From contig JAQVVB010000002.1 of NCBI GenBank assembly GCA_028699215.1, positions 1-39,355 on the forward strand: DNA of 39,355 nt, given 5' to 3'. The position numbers were made by a program, and so were the translations under genes. The notes beneath the pieces were generated by a model that saw nothing but the letters and a program-made list of their open reading frames with translations, was not told the DNA's origin and made no database searches. Below are positions 35,568 through 39,355 of the stretch, piece after piece. The stretch's first letter is position 1; every line of letters starts with the position of its first letter. Source of the stretch: Sphaerochaeta sp. GTDB lineage: Bacteria > Spirochaetota > Spirochaetia > Sphaerochaetales > Sphaerochaetaceae.

Positions 35568-36041
35568 ATGCAGAACTTTCTTATCGGTCTCGGCATCGGA
35601 GTCGTTCTAGCCATTGTTCTTGTCGTAGTCCTGTCTGTGAAAAGGCACAAGGAAATCCTTGTTGCTTCCAAAGAGACTGAACGCTTGAAAAGAATGTTGA
35701 CGGATCGAATGGATCTCGAGAGCGAAGGGATCGCAAAGTTGAAAGACCAATATGAGGATGTCAAGAAACAGAATGAAAACCTCAGGATGAGTCTCAACAC
35801 CTACTCCCAGAAGCCTGGGAGAAAAGAAATTGCTCGTTTGCATGTATACCAACTTGCTGTCGATAGGTTGACGATCAACAGTCCTGGATTTGGAGCAGCA
35901 TGGCAAGCCGCACTAAAGGAAAGTGAGGACGAATTTCAGAAGACCTATTTTGGAGTGCAACCCTTCATCAAGCGCTTGATTCCCATCAAGACAGATGCAG
36001 CAGTGCTTCCCCAAGCGATCGGTACTGACGAGAAAAACTGA
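35568..36041 (+). CDS. membrane-anchored coiled-coil hypothetical protein
   Basis: N-terminal TM helix (FLIGLGIGVVLAIVLVVVLSV) followed by K/E-rich coiled-coil. Confidence 0.65.
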   Translation: MQNFLIGLGIGVVLAIVLVVVLSVKRHKEILVASKETERLKRMLTDRMDLESEGIAKLKDQYEDVKKQNENLRMSLNTYSQKPGRKEIARLHVYQLAVDRLTINSPGFGAAWQAALKESEDEFQKTYFGVQPFIKRLIPIKTDAAVLPQAIGTDEKN

Positions 36042-36047
36042 AAACAA

Positions 36048-36131
36048 GCCGAAATGGTGGAATTGGTAGACACAAGGGACTTAAAATCCCTTGCTCTTTA
36101 GAGCGTACGGGTTCAAGTCCCGTTTTCGGCA
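36048..36131 (+). tRNA. tRNA-Leu (anticodon TAA)
   Basis: Acceptor GCCGAAA/TTTCGGC + A, D-loop GGTGGAATTGGTAGACAC, anticodon arm AGGGA-CTTAAAA-TCCCT, long variable arm, T arm CGGGTTCAAGTCCCG. Confidence 0.97.
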
Positions 36132-36152
36132 AACCATTACAATTCATAGAAA

Positions 36153-36190
36153 AAAACAGGTTCCACCATCAATTTGGGAGAACCTGTTTT
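36153..36190. terminator. hairpin terminator after tRNA-Leu / end of the minus-strand hypothetical
   Basis: 10-bp stem AAAACAGGTT ... AACCTGTTTT. Confidence 0.8.
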
Positions 36191-36258
36191 CCTTTTTATC
36201 AAGACAGAAAGCCACTTGGCCCTATTCCCTGGAAGAGAATTTCAATGAACCTTTGAGA

Positions 36259-36672
36259 TTATTTTCCTTCATCAACCAATTCAAACATCGCAGCCGGTAC
36301 ATTCTTTTCAATGAAAGGGAGGAAACTCCCACACACTTCCTTCTCGTACTCGACATCGATCATTTCACCATCCAGGCGAACGACTTTGAATTGCACGAAA
36401 TCATCAGCATCTCTGAATGAACGGAGATACAGCATATCGCCGATTGCAAAGGATGCTTCCGCTGGCATCGTTTCTTCTGGTTTCAATACGAGATTACTTC
36501 CCTGAATTTTCTTCCAATGCAATGTTTTTTTAAAAATATAGTAGCACCAATAATCATCCCCACCCTTGCCATCTTTATTTGGCTCAAATGAACCATGAAT
36601 AACATAGATCTTATTTTTATCGACACTATTTCTTACAATATCTCCACTCTGAAATCTTCCACCATCATCCAT
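36259..36672 (-). CDS. hypothetical protein
   Basis: 137 aa ORF with AAGGAG RBS; no family recognised. Confidence 0.6.
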   Translation of the reverse strand: MDDGGRFQSGDIVRNSVDKNKIYVIHGSFEPNKDGKGGDDYWCYYIFKKTLHWKKIQGSNLVLKPEETMPAEASFAIGDMLYLRSFRDADDFVQFKVVRLDGEMIDVEYEKEVCGSFLPFIEKNVPAAMFELVDEGK

Positions 36673-36819
36673 ACTGTTCGTTCTCCTTGATTCCTCAATC
36701 GAAATCCATCTTTTTCAGGCAAGAATAATTTCGTTGCTTGTTCGTACTCACCATACATTTCTTATCCTAAGAAGTATACAATTGGCTCCAAATTATCCTC
36801 TATTTGTTGACTCCCAACA

Positions 36820-37938
36820 ATGTTCCTTTCAGGACAATCACCAAACTTCCTTGACCACACCATGTTTTTATTCCATGCTCTATCCATGTGGGAAACCTTT
36901 ACAACCGATACGGGATTACAGGCAAGTCAAGTACAGACAATCCAAGAGAAAGCAATCGCACTCAAGGATTCTCCTCTTCACCTTAGTCTTACTCACAAGG
37001 CCAAAACAGCCATCTTCAACCAAGACAATGCATCGTTGGCATCGCTATGCAAACAGGGTATTGCTTCCTATGGGTTCTTGTATCCTTTGGTGCTTCTCCA
37101 AGCTGCATTTACTTCCATCCTTTCCCTCTTTGAAAATCTTGCAATCGATGAGCAGATCAGAAGGGATACGCTTTCAGATATTTCCATTTGGGTGAAGGTC
37201 TATGAAAAACACCATCAGGGAGAACCAGGTCTTAAACAAGTCGATTGGATCAGTAAAAGCTGTTGTGCCAAGGTTCTCCGCTTTGGTAGGCTCCAGTATG
37301 AAAAAGGTCCGTTTATGTTCCCCTACTCCATCTACTATGATACGTTGAGCCAAACATACAGGATTTTCGCCAACCAAGGAGTCTTCTGTGATGAAAAAGG
37401 ATTCATTGTCGATGAAGAGCGAAGTTCTTTTACAACCTCCTATCTACAGACTCCTGATTTCCTGATAGCCAATGAAGTGAACCAAACACAAGGTTGTATA
37501 GCAGAAGAACCAACGAAAAGTTATCTAGCTTTCCTTGTATTGCTTTGCGAAAAAGATGATATCGTAGTCCATATGCATATTCCTGAAGGAGAAATGCTTA
37601 CACCACTCTCAGTCGACAACTCACTTTCACAAGCGAAAACGCATTTTTCATCCTGTCCATTATTTGTTTGTGCCTCTTGGCTGCTTGATCCAGAACTCAT
37701 GCAGGTAAGCAATCCAGACGGGAACATATGCCGCTTCATGCAACGTTTTTTGAAATTCCCCATCGCGTTTGGTACACCTCAACTATATGAGAGGGTCTTT
37801 GATTTTGGATGCGACAAAGCATGTGTCCTCAGCTATGAATGTACAACCAGCCTGCAGAAGCAGGTACAAAAACATCTCATGCAAGGAGGAACGTTTCACA
37901 CGATGGGAGGATTCCTCCCCAGACCATGCAAAGAGTAA
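36820..37938 (+). CDS. acyltransferase/GNAT-like domain protein (tentative)
   Basis: 372 aa ORF; VHMHIPEGEMLTPLSVDNSLSQA and the C-terminal region resemble the 'acyltransferase domain-containing' NAT_N/GNAT_C family; in-frame TGA just upstream of ATG. Confidence 0.5.
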   Translation: MFLSGQSPNFLDHTMFLFHALSMWETFTTDTGLQASQVQTIQEKAIALKDSPLHLSLTHKAKTAIFNQDNASLASLCKQGIASYGFLYPLVLLQAAFTSILSLFENLAIDEQIRRDTLSDISIWVKVYEKHHQGEPGLKQVDWISKSCCAKVLRFGRLQYEKGPFMFPYSIYYDTLSQTYRIFANQGVFCDEKGFIVDEERSSFTTSYLQTPDFLIANEVNQTQGCIAEEPTKSYLAFLVLLCEKDDIVVHMHIPEGEMLTPLSVDNSLSQAKTHFSSCPLFVCASWLLDPELMQVSNPDGNICRFMQRFLKFPIAFGTPQLYERVFDFGCDKACVLSYECTTSLQKQVQKHLMQGGTFHTMGGFLPRPCKE

Positions 37939-37958
37939 GGTCAAAGAACCTATGCCTT

Positions 37959-39355
37959 TTATTGTTTTTTCTTTTTCTTCCCTTGCAACTGCTTCTCTAT
38001 CGCAGAGGAAGCAAGTTTCCCAGTAAGCACACTGATTGGTAATCCGGAGGGAGAAAACGTCCACTGCCCGGCTTGAAATACATCTTTCATCGGAGTTTCT
38101 ATTGCCTTCTTGATCTTCTTGAACCCACTTATCGAAGGTTGAATCTCATTGGTGAAAGACCATCCGGTTATCGCTCCGTCACAGGAATTGGTGAGTTTTT
38201 CAATGCTGAGAGGAGTAGAACAGAGAGAGACCACTACATGTTCAGTGAAAGCAGGAAACAGGCTCTTTTCAAAAAGACCTATGATGGTGTTCGTACAAAG
38301 GACCTTGAGTTCTTCATACCACCCATCTTGCTGAATGTATTTGGCAAGCCCATAGTCAAAGAGTGTGCTGAGTATGATGCCGCAACAACCTTCAGGAGCA
38401 AGAGAAGCATCCCTTACTGCAGGAGAGGAGATTTCATATGTGGTGAGCTCAAGATACTGAACGATATGCTCTTGTAAGGCTTGTCGTTTCTTTTCTCTTG
38501 AAAGCTGATCATTCTTTACGATTTTTTCCCACGCCTCAGTCGTCAAAGGCCCCACTCCTTTTGTTGAAAGTGTATGAAACCGATGAGCTCCACAGTGAGC
38601 ATCTACAAAGGAAGGAGCATAGGAACTTCCCACATACAGCGATAGAATGGAGTTTCCACCTTTTGAATGGTCGAGCAAAACCTTTCTTTTCGAGATGCTC
38701 TCTACTAGCCTCTTAGTATCGAGTGTTGAAAGATCAACAGCCTTGTACAGACTTTTCTGATCGGCAGCCCAAACAAGCTTCTTAAAACCAAAGGCTCGTC
38801 CCTCTGTATCAACAACACATTTTTCTTGCATATTCACTGAGACTATTTCCGTTTCATTCTCAAAATCAGCACCCCGTTCCATACAATATGATGTCAATTT
38901 CTCCACTAGGACACCAGTACCTCCCAAGGGGTAACAGTAATCGAGATAAAGCCCAAAATAACTGAGGGCAAAAAAAGCAGGGGTATCAGTAAAAAAATGT
39001 TGGGTGATTACATCGATGAGGGATTGGTCATCTGTAAATTGTTTGAGAAACGCAACGATCGGCTGTGAATACTTCCCTACTTGCTTGATGGTCTTGCGAT
39101 ATCTTGAAAGCCAAGGCAAGAGCGTATGAAGCATGTAATCCTTGTCTGAATAGGAATCGAGAAAAAGCGGATTGTCAATTCCATAGAGGACATCCATAAA
39201 CTCCATACTCTTTTCAATTTCTTGGATTATTTTCGAAATTTCACCCTTTCTCTGGGGGAATTGGCGTTGCATCATATCTTGATAGGCATAGAGACTCTGT
39301 CTATTCACCAAGACTAAAGAGTCATCTCCAAGACCGATGGTAACGTTGTTTTGTA
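37959..39355 (-). CDS. FAD-dependent oxidoreductase, CrtI/phytoene desaturase-like; 5' end outside window
   Basis: Frame stays open to the window edge (..QNNVTIGLGDDSLVLVNRQ); PLGGTGVLVEKLTSYCMERGADFENETEIVSV; C-terminal GQWTFSPSGLPISVLTGKLAS. Confidence 0.7.
   Translation of the reverse strand, partial: QNNVTIGLGDDSLVLVNRQSLYAYQDMMQRQFPQRKGEISKIIQEIEKSMEFMDVLYGIDNPLFLDSYSDKDYMLHTLLPWLSRYRKTIKQVGKYSQPIVAFLKQFTDDQSLIDVITQHFFTDTPAFFALSYFGLYLDYCYPLGGTGVLVEKLTSYCMERGADFENETEIVSVNMQEKCVVDTEGRAFGFKKLVWAADQKSLYKAVDLSTLDTKRLVESISKRKVLLDHSKGGNSILSLYVGSSYAPSFVDAHCGAHRFHTLSTKGVGPLTTEAWEKIVKNDQLSREKKRQALQEHIVQYLELTTYEISSPAVRDASLAPEGCCGIILSTLFDYGLAKYIQQDGWYEELKVLCTNTIIGLFEKSLFPAFTEHVVVSLCSTPLSIEKLTNSCDGAITGWSFTNEIQPSISGFKKIKKAIETPMKDVFQAGQWTFSPSGLPISVLTGKLASSAIEKQLQGKKKKKQ

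Noticed and set aside
1-39355. CRISPR array, rRNA operon, IS element or prophage
   Set aside because: No regularly spaced repeats, rRNA-like sequence, transposase/integrase or phage structural ORFs were seen.

Overview
The window looks like a single bacterial chromosome segment, probably spirochaete-like (Sphaerochaeta-type gene style; taxonomy is inferred only from gene flavour). Its core (about 7.2-33.6 kb) is a large purine/urate catabolism locus. It contains adenine deaminase, an NCS2 purine permease, YgeW carbamoyltransferase, XdhD + YgfM, 8-oxoguanine deaminase, a three-subunit molybdenum hydroxylase (FAD, 2Fe-2S and Mo subunits), YgeY, SsnA, YgfK, and a divergent pair of fold-type-II PLP enzymes in place of the usual YgeX. 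Flanks carry proA-proB-(glycosyltransferase-like)-amidase, a FecCD-type ABC importer, an EIIA/Kef-type antiporter module, a YhiN-like flavoprotein, a HipBA toxin-antitoxin pair, tRNA-Leu(TAA), an acyltransferase-like protein and a truncated CrtI-like oxidoreductase. The most interesting non-coding signal is a helical-phase direct repeat, TGTTGC-N4-TGTTGC (equivalently GCAACA-N4-GCAACA, 10-bp period, one base variable in one copy). It occurs in four intergenic regions: the ABC importer, adenine deaminase/permease, ygeW, and ygfK/PLP. At ygeW and ygfK it sits 7-8 bp upstream of a good sigma70-like -35 box, so it may be the operator of an undescribed purine-catabolism activator. A second regulatory signal is three CCCGWWCGGG operators spaced exactly 49 bp apart upstream of hipB. 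All homology calls are from reading the proteins by eye; no searches were run.
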